Positions 56,819-64,000 of a DNA stretch of 64,000 bases are shown here, piece by piece. Both the position numbers and the translations under genes were made by a program. The stretch spans positions 117,781 through 181,780 of the forward strand of contig NZ_JOAG01000029.1 in NCBI RefSeq assembly GCF_000725485.1, written 5' to 3'. Source of the DNA: Nonomuraea candida (GTDB lineage: Bacteria > Actinomycetota > Actinomycetes > Streptosporangiales > Streptosporangiaceae). Under the pieces are notes generated by a model that did no database searches, was not told where the DNA came from, and saw only the letters and a program-made list of their open reading frames with translations. Within the stretch, counting starts at the first letter, position 1. Every line of letters begins with the position of its first letter.

Positions 56819-57238
56819 ATGGTCACCAGAGATGCCGGGAACGGGCCCGTTCTCGGCACGCCCGACGACTTTCCAGACCGTCCCAAGCGAGGTGGCCGGC
56901 TGGTCGTCCACGTGGTGATCGGGGTGCTGGTCGCCATCATCGCCGGTGGCTGGGGCTACGTCATGTGGTCGATGACGGCAGGGGGCGCGGAGGCGCCGGC
57001 GCAGGTCGTGACGTTCAAGGTGAACGGTCCGAGCCGCGCGGAGATCACCTTTGAGGTGTACAAGCCAGACGATAGGGTGGCCGTCTGCCGGATCAGGGCG
57101 CTGGACGTCAATCACGCGGAAGTGGGCCTCAAGGAAGTAAGAATCCCGGCTGGTGAGGGTAGTAAGCAGCTCAAGGAAAGCCTCGACACGAGCGGTCAGG
57201 CCACTTCCGTCCACATCCAGTACTGCAATCTCGTATAG
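56819..57238 (+). CDS. DUF4307 membrane protein
   Basis: 139 aa. One TM helix (about 27-49) then an extracytoplasmic beta-rich domain: VVTFKVNGPSRAEITFEVYK, VAVCRIRALDVNHAEVG and the terminal ATSVHIQYCNLV, holding two conserved cysteines. This is the Rv1081c-type gene found between mca and greA. Function unknown. ATG 56819 with GGGAG nine bases upstream; divergent from mca. Confidence 0.88.
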   Translation: MVTRDAGNGPVLGTPDDFPDRPKRGGRLVVHVVIGVLVAIIAGGWGYVMWSMTAGGAEAPAQVVTFKVNGPSRAEITFEVYKPDDRVAVCRIRALDVNHAEVGLKEVRIPAGEGSKQLKESLDTSGQATSVHIQYCNLV

Positions 57239-57346
57239 TGAGACATTTGGGGAAGCGTTCCAGCGGTTAAGTTGTTAGCCTTTCGCAATTCAACCGTACG
57301 CAACCTCAGTTGATCTCAGGGCCCCCTAGGCAAGCAAGGAGAACCC

Positions 57347-57847
57347 GTGGCCGACTCTCGCGATGAGAACGTCACATGGCTGACGCAGGAGGCGTACGAC
57401 CGCCTGAAGGCGGAGTACGAGTATCTCTCGGGCCCCGGGCGCGTCGACATCGCCAAGAAGATCGAGGCCGCTCGGGAAGAGGGCGACCTGCGTGAGAACG
57501 GCGGCTACCACGCCGCCAAGGACGAGCAGGGCAAGATGGAGGCCCGGATCTTCCACCTCCGGCAGATCCTCGACAACGCCCAGGTGGGCGAGGCCCCCAA
57601 GGCCGAGGGTGTGGTGGGCCCCGGCATGACCGTGACCATCCGGTTCGTCGGCGACGACGACGAGGTCACCTTCCTGCTCGCCTCCCGCGAGGAGAGCGGA
57701 GCACCGATCGACGTCTATTCGCCCAAGTCCCCGCTCGGGGCGGCGATCAACGGCAAGAAGATCGGGGAGAAGGCGACCTACTCCCTGCCCAACGGACGGC
57801 AGAACACCGTCGAGATCCTCGAGGCTGTGCCGTACATCGGCAACTGA
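57347..57847 (+). CDS. greA: Transcription elongation factor GreA
   Basis: 166 aa. It rescues backtracked RNA polymerase by stimulating RNA cleavage. N-terminal coiled coil with the acidic tip (VDIAKKIEAAREEGDLRENGGY) and C-terminal FKBP-like domain (SPLGAAINGKKIGEKATYSLPNG). The N-terminus is slightly longer than in E. coli GreA, as in other actinobacteria. GTG start with AAGGAG six bases upstream. Ends at a strong terminator. Confidence 0.96.
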   Translation: MADSRDENVTWLTQEAYDRLKAEYEYLSGPGRVDIAKKIEAAREEGDLRENGGYHAAKDEQGKMEARIFHLRQILDNAQVGEAPKAEGVVGPGMTVTIRFVGDDDEVTFLLASREESGAPIDVYSPKSPLGAAINGKKIGEKATYSLPNGRQNTVEILEAVPYIGN

Positions 57848-57863
57848 CCCCCCCGCACGACGA

Positions 57864-57895
57864 CCGCCGGGCCCCCGCTGGCCCGGCGGAATTTT
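57864..57895 (+). terminator. Rho-independent terminator of greA
   Basis: CCGCCGGGCC (57864-57873) pairs perfectly with GGCCCGGCGG (57880-57889) around CCCGCT, followed by AATTTT. Confidence 0.9.
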
Positions 57896-57969
57896 CGCGT
57901 TCCTCCGGAATCCGGGAGGACCTCAGCTTCTTAGTCAAGAGCCGTAAGCGCCGCAACACGTACAAGCTG

Positions 57970-59139
57970 GTGCCGTTCATCGTGGTGACCCTGGTGGCGG
58001 TGCTGACGGCCGACGTGTTGTTACTGACCCGGCCCGACACGCTCATGGAGCCGGGCCAGACGGCCATGGAGCCGGGCCAGGCGGCGCGCGCCACGCCCCG
58101 GTCGACCCCGCTGGCCCAGAAGCGGCCCCAGCAGCCGCCGGCCCGGACGGTCCAGCCCGTGGCGCCGCTGAGCAAGCTGCACAAGCCCAACCTGTTCGTG
58201 CTCACCCGCAAGCCGTTCACCGAGGAGCTGCTGCGCAAGGTCGCCAGGCTGCCGGGCGTGCGCGCCCTGGAGCTCGCCGACGCGGCCTCGATCACGCTCG
58301 ACGGCAAGCGGGTGCAGACGCTGGCGGTCAACCCCTCCACGTTCCGCTCCTACACGCCCAAGGTGACCGCCTCCTCCGACGCGCTGTGGCAGAACGTGGC
58401 CGCCGGCGACGTGGCGGTCTCGTTCGTGCTGGGCAACGACGGCGGGCTCTCGCTGCACCGCAGGGTGTCGGTCGGGGGCGCCGGGCAGCTGCGGGTCGGC
58501 GCGTACGCGACCACCGGGTTCGGCGCCGTGGACGCCGTCGTCTCCAGGGACGTCGGCCGCGCGCTCGGCCTGCCCCGCGACAACGCGCTGATCGTCAGCG
58601 CCCCTAAGGCCGACTCCGAGGAGCTGCGCAGGAAGATCCTGCGCCGGCTGCCCAAGGGCACCCAGGCGGTGCTGGTCAACCCGGTGCTGCCGGAGCCGCG
58701 TCAGGAGGTGCCCCAGCAGAACTGGCCGGTGGGCTCGTTCATGACGGGCGACCAGCTCACGGTGGCGCTCAGGGCGGCCGTCTCCAAGCTGGGCCGCCCG
58801 TACGTGTGGGGCGCCGAGGGCCCCGACACCTTCGACTGCTCCGGCCTGGTGCAGTGGGCCTACGCCAAGGCGGGCGTGCGGATGCCCCGGGTGACGCACC
58901 AGCAGTGGGTGACCGGGCCGCAGGTGCCGTACGCGCAGGCGCAGCCGGGCGACCTGCTCTTCTGGCGCAACGACCCGACGAACCCGGGATACATTTCGCA
59001 TGTGGCGATCTACTGGGGCGACGGGAAGATGTTGCACGCGCCGCGCACCGGCGACGTGGTCAAGATCGTCCCGGTGAGCACCCGCAACCTGGCCGGCGTG
59101 GTGCGGGTCAGCCCCACGGCCGCCGCCCAGGTCCGCTAG
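57970..59139 (+). CDS. NlpC/P60 cell-wall endopeptidase, membrane-anchored
   Basis: 389 aa as read from GTG 57970. One TM helix at the start, a Pro/Gln-rich linker, an ABC-like unknown domain (about 70-240) and a C-terminal NlpC/P60 domain: RPYVWGAEGPDTFDCSGLVQW (catalytic Cys; motif shown is residues about 276-296), ISHVAIYWG (His) and MLHAPRTG (third polar residue). It should cut stem peptides in peptidoglycan. The reading frame stays open upstream, and the codons from 57910 (IREDLSFLVKSRKRRNTYK) look like a real basic cytoplasmic N-terminus, but contain no standard start codon; see findings. Confidence 0.88.
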   Translation: MPFIVVTLVAVLTADVLLLTRPDTLMEPGQTAMEPGQAARATPRSTPLAQKRPQQPPARTVQPVAPLSKLHKPNLFVLTRKPFTEELLRKVARLPGVRALELADAASITLDGKRVQTLAVNPSTFRSYTPKVTASSDALWQNVAAGDVAVSFVLGNDGGLSLHRRVSVGGAGQLRVGAYATTGFGAVDAVVSRDVGRALGLPRDNALIVSAPKADSEELRRKILRRLPKGTQAVLVNPVLPEPRQEVPQQNWPVGSFMTGDQLTVALRAAVSKLGRPYVWGAEGPDTFDCSGLVQWAYAKAGVRMPRVTHQQWVTGPQVPYAQAQPGDLLFWRNDPTNPGYISHVAIYWGDGKMLHAPRTGDVVKIVPVSTRNLAGVVRVSPTAAAQVR

Positions 59140-59270
59140 CCCCGGGTCCCGGCCTCCGCCCAGGTCCGCTGACCCCGAGTCCCCGGCCTCCGCTCAGGGC
59201 CGCTGACCCCGAGTCCCGGCCTCCGGCCGCCGCTCAGACCAGCCGACCCGCTCCCGGCCTCCGGCCGCGC
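59125..59270. repeat. 33-40-bp imperfect repeats that copy the 3' end of the NlpC/P60 gene
   Basis: Units start at 59125 (inside the gene, including its TAG stop), 59158, 59192 and 59232. They share GCCCAGGTCCGCT(A/G)-(G/A)CCCC and GTCCCGGCCTCC. Units 2 and 3 carry TGA where unit 1 has the stop. The array fills most of the 207-bp gap to the next gene. Confidence 0.7.
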
Positions 59271-59346
59271 TCGGTCCCTTTCTTCGGCGCGCAGTCCTTG
59301 CTGTCCCCTGCGTGCAATCGGGTCGCAAGGCTGTAATGATGATTAC

Positions 59347-59868
59347 ATGGCAACAGACGACATGACGGCGCAGATCCGCGGCTGGTTCACGGGGCGCCTG
59401 CCTGAGGGATGGTTCACCGGCGCGCCCGAGATCGTCAGGGACCGCGAGGAGATCGCGGTGCTCGGCACCCTTCCCGGCCCGCCCGCCGACGTGCCCGAGG
59501 TCGAGCGGGCCGCGCTCATCGACGGGCTGGCCCGCAGGTTCAGGGAGGAGACGCGCGAGCGGCGGATCGAGATCGCCAGGGAGGCCGAGCACACGTTCCG
59601 CCAGAAGGTGTCCTGGGGCGTCGTCTGCGGGGGCGAGACTGTGATGTTCACCACACTCTCCGTGCCCGTCATGACCCGATTGCGCCAGTCCGAACGGCAG
59701 GTCCTCGACACGCTCGTGGCCGCCGGCGTGGCCCGGAGCCGCAGCGACGCGCTGGCCTGGTGTGTCCGTCTTGTCGGGAGGAACACCGACACCTGGCTGG
59801 CCGAGTTGAGAGACGCTCTGCGGCACGTCGACCGCGTTCGCGCCGCGGGGCCCGACGTCAATTCCTGA
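59347..59868 (+). CDS. Hypothetical protein with ribbon-helix-helix-like C-terminal part
   Basis: 173 aa from ATG 59347. The first ~85 residues (MTAQIRGWFTGRLPEGWF ... IEIAREAEHTF) match no family I know. Residues about 100-150 (TTLSVPVMTRLRQSERQVL, then AAGVARSRSDALAWCVRLV) have the strand-helix-helix layout of RHH proteins, which could bind DNA or just mediate dimerisation. A TAATGATGATTACATG patch precedes the gene and may be its promoter end. Single gene; neighbours give no clue. Confidence 0.65.
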   Translation: MATDDMTAQIRGWFTGRLPEGWFTGAPEIVRDREEIAVLGTLPGPPADVPEVERAALIDGLARRFREETRERRIEIAREAEHTFRQKVSWGVVCGGETVMFTTLSVPVMTRLRQSERQVLDTLVAAGVARSRSDALAWCVRLVGRNTDTWLAELRDALRHVDRVRAAGPDVNS

Positions 59869-59896
59869 GTTCTCCCAGCGGAAACGGCGCGGCGAA

Positions 59897-59949
59897 TGGA
59901 CTAAACCACTTCGGAAATTGGTTTAGACCAGCCCAATTGGACTGGACCA
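59897..59949 (+). promoter_or_regulatory. Array of three TGGTCTAGACCA-like boxes upstream of PEP carboxykinase
   Basis: TGGACTAAACCA (59897-59908), TGGTTTAGACCA (59919-59930) and TGGACTGGACCA (59938-59949) match the HutC/GntR (DasR-type) half-palindromic consensus TGGTCTAGACCA at 10, 11 and 10 of 12 bases. A weaker fourth, AGGTCTATGCCA, lies at 60040-60051. They are 170-220 bp before the GTG. A GntR-family regulator linking amino-sugar or carbon status to gluconeogenesis is the inference. Confidence 0.6.
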
Positions 59950-60117
59950 CTGGACTGAATTTCCTCTTTTAAATCCGCTCGGCCTGGGTAGGCTCCCCCA
60001 ATCGTCAGGGCCGCTGCCTGCGGCGACGTCCTGACCAATAGGTCTATGCCAATTGGCTTTAGGGCCGCTCCGTCGTTAATGATGACTGGGCCCTGAGAGA
60101 GTGGAGGAGTCACAGTC

Positions 60118-61911
60118 GTGTCCGTTTCCGTGGAAGTAGCAGCGCCCACCAGCAATAGAGAATTGGCCGCGTGGGTGAACGAGATCGCAGCCCTCACCCA
60201 GCCGGACCGCGTCGAGTGGTGCGACGGGTCGGAGGAGGAGTGGACACGCCTGACCAACCTCCTCGTCGAGCAGGGCACGCTCACGCGCCTGGCCGCCAGG
60301 CCCAACAGCTTCTACGCCAAGTCCGACCCCACCGACGTGGCGCGGGTCGAGGACCGTACCTTCATCTGCTCCGAGCGGGAACAGGACGCCGGGCCGACGA
60401 ACAACTGGATCGCGCCCGACGAGATGCGCCGCACGTTCGGCGAGCTGTTCAAGGGCTGCATGCGCGGCAGGACCATGTACGTGGTGCCGTTCTGCATGGG
60501 CCCGCTCGGCGGCGAGATCTCCCAGCTCGGGGTGGAGATCACCGACTCCGCGTACGTGGCCGTCTCCATGCGCATCATGACCCGCATGGGCGAGCGGGCC
60601 CTGCGCCTGATCGAGGAGCGGGGCGAGTTCGTCAAGGCGGTCCACTCCGTCGGGGCGCCCCTGGAGCCCGGCCAGGCGGACGTGCCGTGGCCGTGCAGCT
60701 CCACCAAGTACATCAGCCACTTCCCCGAGACCCGCGAGATCTGGTCCTACGGCTCCGGCTACGGCGGCAACGCGCTGCTCGGCAAGAAGTGCTACGCCCT
60801 GCGCATCGCCAGCGTCATGGCCCGCGACGAGGGCTGGCTGGCCGAGCACATGCTCATCCTCAAGCTCACGCCGCCCACGGGCGAGACCCGCTACATCGCC
60901 GCGGCCTTCCCCAGCGCGTGCGGCAAGACCAACCTGGCCATGCTCAAGCCCACGATCCCCGGCTGGAAGGTCGAGACGATCGGCGACGACATCGCCTGGA
61001 TGCGCTTCGGCGAGGACGGCCGCCTCTACGCGATCAACCCGGAGGCCGGCTTCTTCGGCGTCGCCCCCGGCACCGGCGAGGTGACCAACGCCAACGCGAT
61101 CAAGACGCTGTGGGGCAACAGCATCTTCACCAACGTCGCGCTCACCGACGACGGCGACGTGTGGTGGGAGGGGCTCACGGAGGAGCCGCCCGCGCACCTG
61201 ACCGACTGGAAGGGCCGCTCCTGGACGCCCGGCGGCGACGAGCCCGCCGCCCACCCCAACGCGCGCTTCACCACCCCCGCCTCCCAGTGCCCGACCATCG
61301 CACCGGAGTGGCAGGACCCCAAGGGCGTGCCGATCTCGGCGATCCTGTTCGGCGGCCGCCGCGCCACCGCCGTGCCTCTGGTCACGGAGTCGCTGAGCTG
61401 GCAGCACGGCGTCTTCCTCGGAGCCAACGTCGCCTCCGAGAAGACCGCCGCCGCCGAGGGCAAGGTCGGCGAGCTGCGCCACGACCCGTTCGCCATGCTG
61501 CCGTTCTGCGGCTACAACATGGGCGACTACTTCGCCCACTGGCTGAAGATCGGCCGCCGCGAGGGCGCGAAGCTGCCGCGGATCTACTACGTCAACTGGT
61601 TCCGCAAGAACGAGGCGGGCGAGTTCGTCTGGCCCGGCTTCGGCGAGAACAGCCGCGTGCTCAAGTGGATCGTCGAGCGGCTCAACGGCGAGGCCAAGGC
61701 CGTGCCCACCCCGATCGGCCTGCTCCCCGCCGACCTCGACACCCAGGGCCTGGACCTGTCGGACGAGGACCTGCGCACGCTGCTGACCGTCGACCGGGAC
61801 GTCTGGCGCGAGGAGGCCGCGCTGATCCCGGCCCACTTCGACACCTTCGGCGGCCACCTGCCGAAGGAGCTGTGGGACGAGTACAACGCCCTGCTCGACC
61901 GCCTCGGCTGA
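60118..61911 (+). CDS. pckG: Phosphoenolpyruvate carboxykinase (GTP)
   Basis: 597 aa. It converts oxaloacetate plus GTP to PEP and CO2, the entry to gluconeogenesis. GTP-type features: [21 protein letters not shown], the PEPCK P-loop [13 protein letters not shown] (about 265-275), [21 protein letters not shown] with the Mn ligand Asp, and [14 protein letters not shown]. The C-terminal [15 protein letters not shown] is conserved. GTG start with GGAGGAG about nine bases upstream. A DasR-like box array sits in its 249-bp leader region. Confidence 0.97.
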   Translation: MSVSVEVAAPTSNRELAAWVNEIAALTQPDRVEWCDGSEEEWTRLTNLLVEQGTLTRLAARPNSFYAKSDPTDVARVEDRTFICSEREQDAGPTNNWIAPDEMRRTFGELFKGCMRGRTMYVVPFCMGPLGGEISQLGVEITDSAYVAVSMRIMTRMGERALRLIEERGEFVKAVHSVGAPLEPGQADVPWPCSSTKYISHFPETREIWSYGSGYGGNALLGKKCYALRIASVMARDEGWLAEHMLILKLTPPTGETRYIAAAFPSACGKTNLAMLKPTIPGWKVETIGDDIAWMRFGEDGRLYAINPEAGFFGVAPGTGEVTNANAIKTLWGNSIFTNVALTDDGDVWWEGLTEEPPAHLTDWKGRSWTPGGDEPAAHPNARFTTPASQCPTIAPEWQDPKGVPISAILFGGRRATAVPLVTESLSWQHGVFLGANVASEKTAAAEGKVGELRHDPFAMLPFCGYNMGDYFAHWLKIGRREGAKLPRIYYVNWFRKNEAGEFVWPGFGENSRVLKWIVERLNGEAKAVPTPIGLLPADLDTQGLDLSDEDLRTLLTVDRDVWREEAALIPAHFDTFGGHLPKELWDEYNALLDRLG

Positions 61912-61937
61912 GGCCCTGCCCGACCGCCTCGGCTGAG
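61888..61937. repeat. 25-bp duplication of the PEP carboxykinase 3' end including its stop codon
   Basis: GCCCTGCTCGACCGCCTCGG plus CTGAG (61888-61912, last seven codons and stop) is repeated with one change at 61913-61937, so a second TGA lies 25 bases after the first. Confidence 0.85.
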
Positions 61938-61954
61938 GCGGCGTCCGGGCCACC

Positions 61955-61989
61955 ACGGCGCCGGCCGTCCTCGCGACGGCCGGCGCCGT
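61955..61989 (+). terminator. Perfect 15-bp hairpin after PEP carboxykinase
   Basis: ACGGCGCCGGCCGTC (61955-61969) pairs perfectly with GACGGCCGGCGCCGT (61975-61989) around CTCGC. No T-tract. Confidence 0.75.
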
Positions 61990-62065
61990 CCGGTGTCCGG
62001 TGACGGTTCCAGCGTGCGAGTCGCCCGCCCCCGGCGCAGCTAAATGCGCAAAAGCTGTCCCTCCG

Positions 62066-62093
62066 TTGACGCGGCCTTTACCGTGCGCATAAG
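62066..62093 (+). promoter_or_regulatory. Candidate promoter of the TIGR04222-DUF692 operon
   Basis: TTGACG (62066-62071) and CATAAG (62088-62093) are 16 bp apart, followed by a ~50-nt leader to the ATG at 62149 with GAGGGGAGG in front. Confidence 0.45.
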
Positions 62094-62148
62094 AGATGTC
62101 GTGCCGGTGACCCGCCGGCTCGACCGGCCGCACGAGGGGAGGCCGCAC

Positions 62149-63060
62149 ATGGAGCTGTTCCTGCTGATCTTTTCGGTGGCCATCGCGGCGTACGCCGCCG
62201 TCACCGTCTCGGCCGTCCGCACCGAGCACGCCGCCGTCCGGGCGCTCACCACGGGGCTCGGCCTGCGGAACGTGAACCACTACGACCTGGCGTACCTGGT
62301 GGGCGGCCCGCGCCGGGTGGCGGAGACCGCCATCGCGCTGCTGGCCGACGCCCAGGCCATCCGGGTCTCCCGCGGGGGGCGGGTGCACCGGGTGTCCGGC
62401 GCCGGCTCTCGCGAGCCCGTCGAGGAGGCCGTGCTGGGCGCGGTGGCGGCCCAGTCCGGGCTGACCGTGACCGCGCTGAAGGCCGAGGTCTGCCGCGGCC
62501 CGGCGATGGGGGCGATCAAGCAGCAGCTCATGGCTCAGGGGCTGCTCATGCCCGACGGCTCCTTCACCCGGGTCAGGGCGCTGAGCGTGCGGCTGCGGGC
62601 GCTGTCGGTGGTGGCCTTCGCGGGCGTCGCGGTCGAGGGGCTGACCGTGGCCATGGGCGCGGCGGACGGGACCCTGTACGCCTGGCTCGCCCTGCTCGTC
62701 TTCGCGGGCACGGGCATCGGCGCGGAGGTCGTGCACCGCGACCACCGCAACGCCATGCGGGCCGCCCTGACCCCGTCGGGCCAGGAGGCGCTCGACACGG
62801 CCCGGCGGGCGAACGCCCGGGGCATCGCGCGGGGGCCCGTCCCGCTCGCCCTGTACGGGCTGGGCGAGGTGCGCGATCCCGACCTGCGCAGGCAGCTCGG
62901 CAAGGAGCGGCGGCGCCGGGCCTCGTACGCCGGCGACGGCGCGGCCGGCTGCGGCGGTGGCGGCAGCCCCTCGACCGGCGGTTCGAGCTGCGGCAGCGGC
63001 ACGTCCGGCTGCGGCGGCGGCAGCGGTTGCGGCGGCGGTGGCTGCGGCGGGGGAAGCTGA
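62149..63060 (+). CDS. TIGR04222-type membrane protein with Cys/Gly-rich C-terminal tail
   Basis: 303 aa from ATG 62149 (GAGGGGAGG at good spacing). TM1 at about 3-22, two further hydrophobic helices at about 148-170 and 176-193. The cytoplasmic or surface domain has [15 protein letters not shown] and [22 protein letters not shown] segments, and [19 protein letters not shown] near 232-250 is the TIGR04222 hallmark. The last 36 residues (268-303) consist almost only of Gly, Ser, Thr, Pro and five Cys (268, 281, 288, 294, 299), spaced like a peptide substrate. The DUF692 gene follows two bases after the stop. The tail may be modified by that enzyme. Confidence 0.85.
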   Translation: MELFLLIFSVAIAAYAAVTVSAVRTEHAAVRALTTGLGLRNVNHYDLAYLVGGPRRVAETAIALLADAQAIRVSRGGRVHRVSGAGSREPVEEAVLGAVAAQSGLTVTALKAEVCRGPAMGAIKQQLMAQGLLMPDGSFTRVRALSVRLRALSVVAFAGVAVEGLTVAMGAADGTLYAWLALLVFAGTGIGAEVVHRDHRNAMRAALTPSGQEALDTARRANARGIARGPVPLALYGLGEVRDPDLRRQLGKERRRRASYAGDGAAGCGGGGSPSTGGSSCGSGTSGCGGGSGCGGGGCGGGS

Positions 63061-63062
63061 AC

Positions 63063-63899
63063 GTGAGGGAGTCCGGGGGCGTGGAGCTGGGGGTGGGCAT
63101 CGGGTGGCGTCCGGAGCTGGACCTGAGCATCGAGCGGATGGCCGGGGTCGACTTCGTCGAGGTGGTCGCCGAGAACATCAGGCCCGCCGGCCTGCCCGAG
63201 TCCCTGCGGGTGCTGCGCGGACGGGGCCTGCCGGTGATCCCGCACGGGGTGTCGCTCGGGGTCGGCGGCGCGGAGCCGCCCTCCCCGGCCCGGCTGGCCC
63301 ACCTGGCCGCCTGCGCGCAGGCCCTGGACGCGCCGCTGGTCAGCGAGCACCTGGCGTTCGTCCGCGGCGGGGGCGTGGAGGCCGGGCACCTGCTGCCCGT
63401 GCCGCGCACCCGCGAGTCGCTGCGGGTCGTCACCGAGAACGTGCGCCGCGCGCAGGACGCGCTGCCCGTCCCGCTGGCCCTGGAGAACGTCGCGGCCGTC
63501 TTCGGCTGGCCCGGCGACGAGCTGACCGAGGCGCAGTTCCTGGCCGAGCTGGTGGAACGGACCGGGGTGGGGCTGCTGATCGACGTGGCCAACCTCTACA
63601 CCAACCAGGTCAACCTGGGACTGCCCGCCGTGGCGGCGCTGGACGCGCTGCCGCTGGATCACCTCGCCTACGTGCACGTCGCCGGCGGGTACGAGCACCA
63701 CGGCCTCTGGCACGACACCCACACCATGGCCGCGCCCCAGGCGGTGCTCGACCTGCTGACGGAGCTGTGCGCGCGGACGAGCCCGCCCGGCGTGCTGCTG
63801 GAGTGGGACGACGACTACCCCAGCGACGCCGTCCTGGCCGGCGAGCTGTCCCGGATCAGGACCGCCATGGCCCTGGCCGCCCCCCGGGAGCCCCGATGA
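63063..63899 (+). CDS. DUF692 family multinuclear non-haem iron oxidase (MNIO)
   Basis: 278 aa TIM barrel. GTG 63063 lies two bases after the preceding stop, with GGGGGAAG as ribosome site; a TTG inside the upstream gene (63027) is a weaker option. Metal-ligand residues of the MbnB/TglH family are present in order: His 61 (PHGVSL), Glu 95/His 96 (SEHLAF), Glu 141/Asn 142 (LENV), Asp 174/Asn 177 (DVANL), His 205 (YVHVAGG), His 217 (WHDTH) and Glu 247 (LLEWDD). Known members modify cysteines of peptide substrates. No separate precursor peptide or MbnC-like partner is visible in the window; the neighbour's Cys-rich tail is the best substrate candidate. Confidence 0.92.
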   Translation: MRESGGVELGVGIGWRPELDLSIERMAGVDFVEVVAENIRPAGLPESLRVLRGRGLPVIPHGVSLGVGGAEPPSPARLAHLAACAQALDAPLVSEHLAFVRGGGVEAGHLLPVPRTRESLRVVTENVRRAQDALPVPLALENVAAVFGWPGDELTEAQFLAELVERTGVGLLIDVANLYTNQVNLGLPAVAALDALPLDHLAYVHVAGGYEHHGLWHDTHTMAAPQAVLDLLTELCARTSPPGVLLEWDDDYPSDAVLAGELSRIRTAMALAAPREPR

Positions 63900-64000
63900 C
63901 CCCCCCTGTGTCAACCTCACGCTGGAACATGCTCGGTCGTTTGCTTGGTAAGGGCGGCTGCAGCGCCGTGTTGATGGGGGTTGTAGGGCCTGCCGTCGAG
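63896..64000 (+). CDS. Start of a third open frame cut by the window edge
   Basis: ATG 63896 overlaps the DUF692 stop (ATGA) and stays open to the window end (35 codons, beginning [18 protein letters not shown]). The overlap favours a third operon gene. However, base composition drops to about 62% GC from roughly base 63908, which may mark a different element starting here. Product not recognisable. Confidence 0.35.
   Translation, partial: MTPPVSTSRWNMLGRLLGKGGCSAVLMGVVGPAVE

Noticed and set aside
60076..62745. Long minus-strand frame opposite PEP carboxykinase and the TIGR04222 gene
   Set aside because: Antisense shadow of conserved genes, no recognisable protein features.

Overview
The window is very GC-rich (roughly 70-75% by eye), uses many GTG and TTG starts, and packs genes into operons with 4-bp stop/start overlaps. 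It encodes mycothiol conjugate amidase (mca), a DivIC/FtsB-DUF501-Ppx block, a family 5 uracil-DNA glycosylase and a GTP-dependent PEP carboxykinase. This is an actinomycete chromosome. Gene content (TIGR04222/DUF692 pair, DUF6292-like and FIST proteins, conserved actinobacterial synteny) suggests Streptosporangiales, perhaps Nonomuraea; that placement is inference. No prophage, CRISPR array or complete insertion sequence was seen.

Layout. 44-6566 (minus) is a tightly coupled surface-polysaccharide operon: Wzz-like co-polymerase, O-antigen-ligase-like protein, HGDLSPWN phosphotransferase, sulfotransferase, flippase, second sulfotransferase. It faces a secreted GH26-like glycosidase. 7830-9922 holds a CysC-type APS kinase with a degenerate ATP-sulfurylase head and a TauE/SafE transporter. 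Together these look like a sulfated-polysaccharide locus: the kinase makes PAPS, the sulfotransferases use it, and Wzz, ligase and flippase build and export the glycan. 10068-11224 has a methyltransferase and a cupin.

11318-19792 is the conserved core block mfd, SurA-like lipoprotein, mazG, eno, divIC/ftsB, DUF501, ppx. 19964-25135 holds a secreted three-repeat protein, udgB, type II NADH dehydrogenase behind a near-perfect Rex operator, a double-ACT protein, a 42-bp minisatellite, a peptide deformylase homologue lacking its catalytic Glu, and an odd short tRNA with a UAA anticodon. 25762-38555 carries a Bax-inhibitor-like membrane protein, a thiolase, an SGNH hydrolase and the transsulfuration pair CBS and cystathionine gamma-lyase/synthase, with small membrane proteins, an orphan histidine kinase and a decayed MmyB-type regulator in between. 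Much of this order resembles M. tuberculosis Rv1074c-Rv1084.

38592-43002 is a MoxR AAA plus VWA module with a secreted two-repeat protein inside it, divergent from a FIST sensor protein. 44499-49444 has an ECF sigma/anti-sigma pair, M1 peptidase, RDD protein, and HPPD with a divergent Lrp/AsnC regulator. 49571-59868 has a class A PBP, a DUF255 thioredoxin-fold protein, the mca neighbourhood, greA and an NlpC/P60 hydrolase. 60118-61911 is PEP carboxykinase, preceded by an array of TGGNNTNNACCA boxes.

The right end (62149-63899) holds the most interesting candidate system: a TIGR04222 membrane protein with a Cys/Gly-rich tail, translationally coupled to a DUF692/MNIO iron oxidase. This suggests post-translational modification of cysteines on a membrane-anchored protein. 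Many convergent or intergenic gaps contain short GC-rich tandem repeats. At three genes the repeated unit carries copies of the gene's own stop codon.
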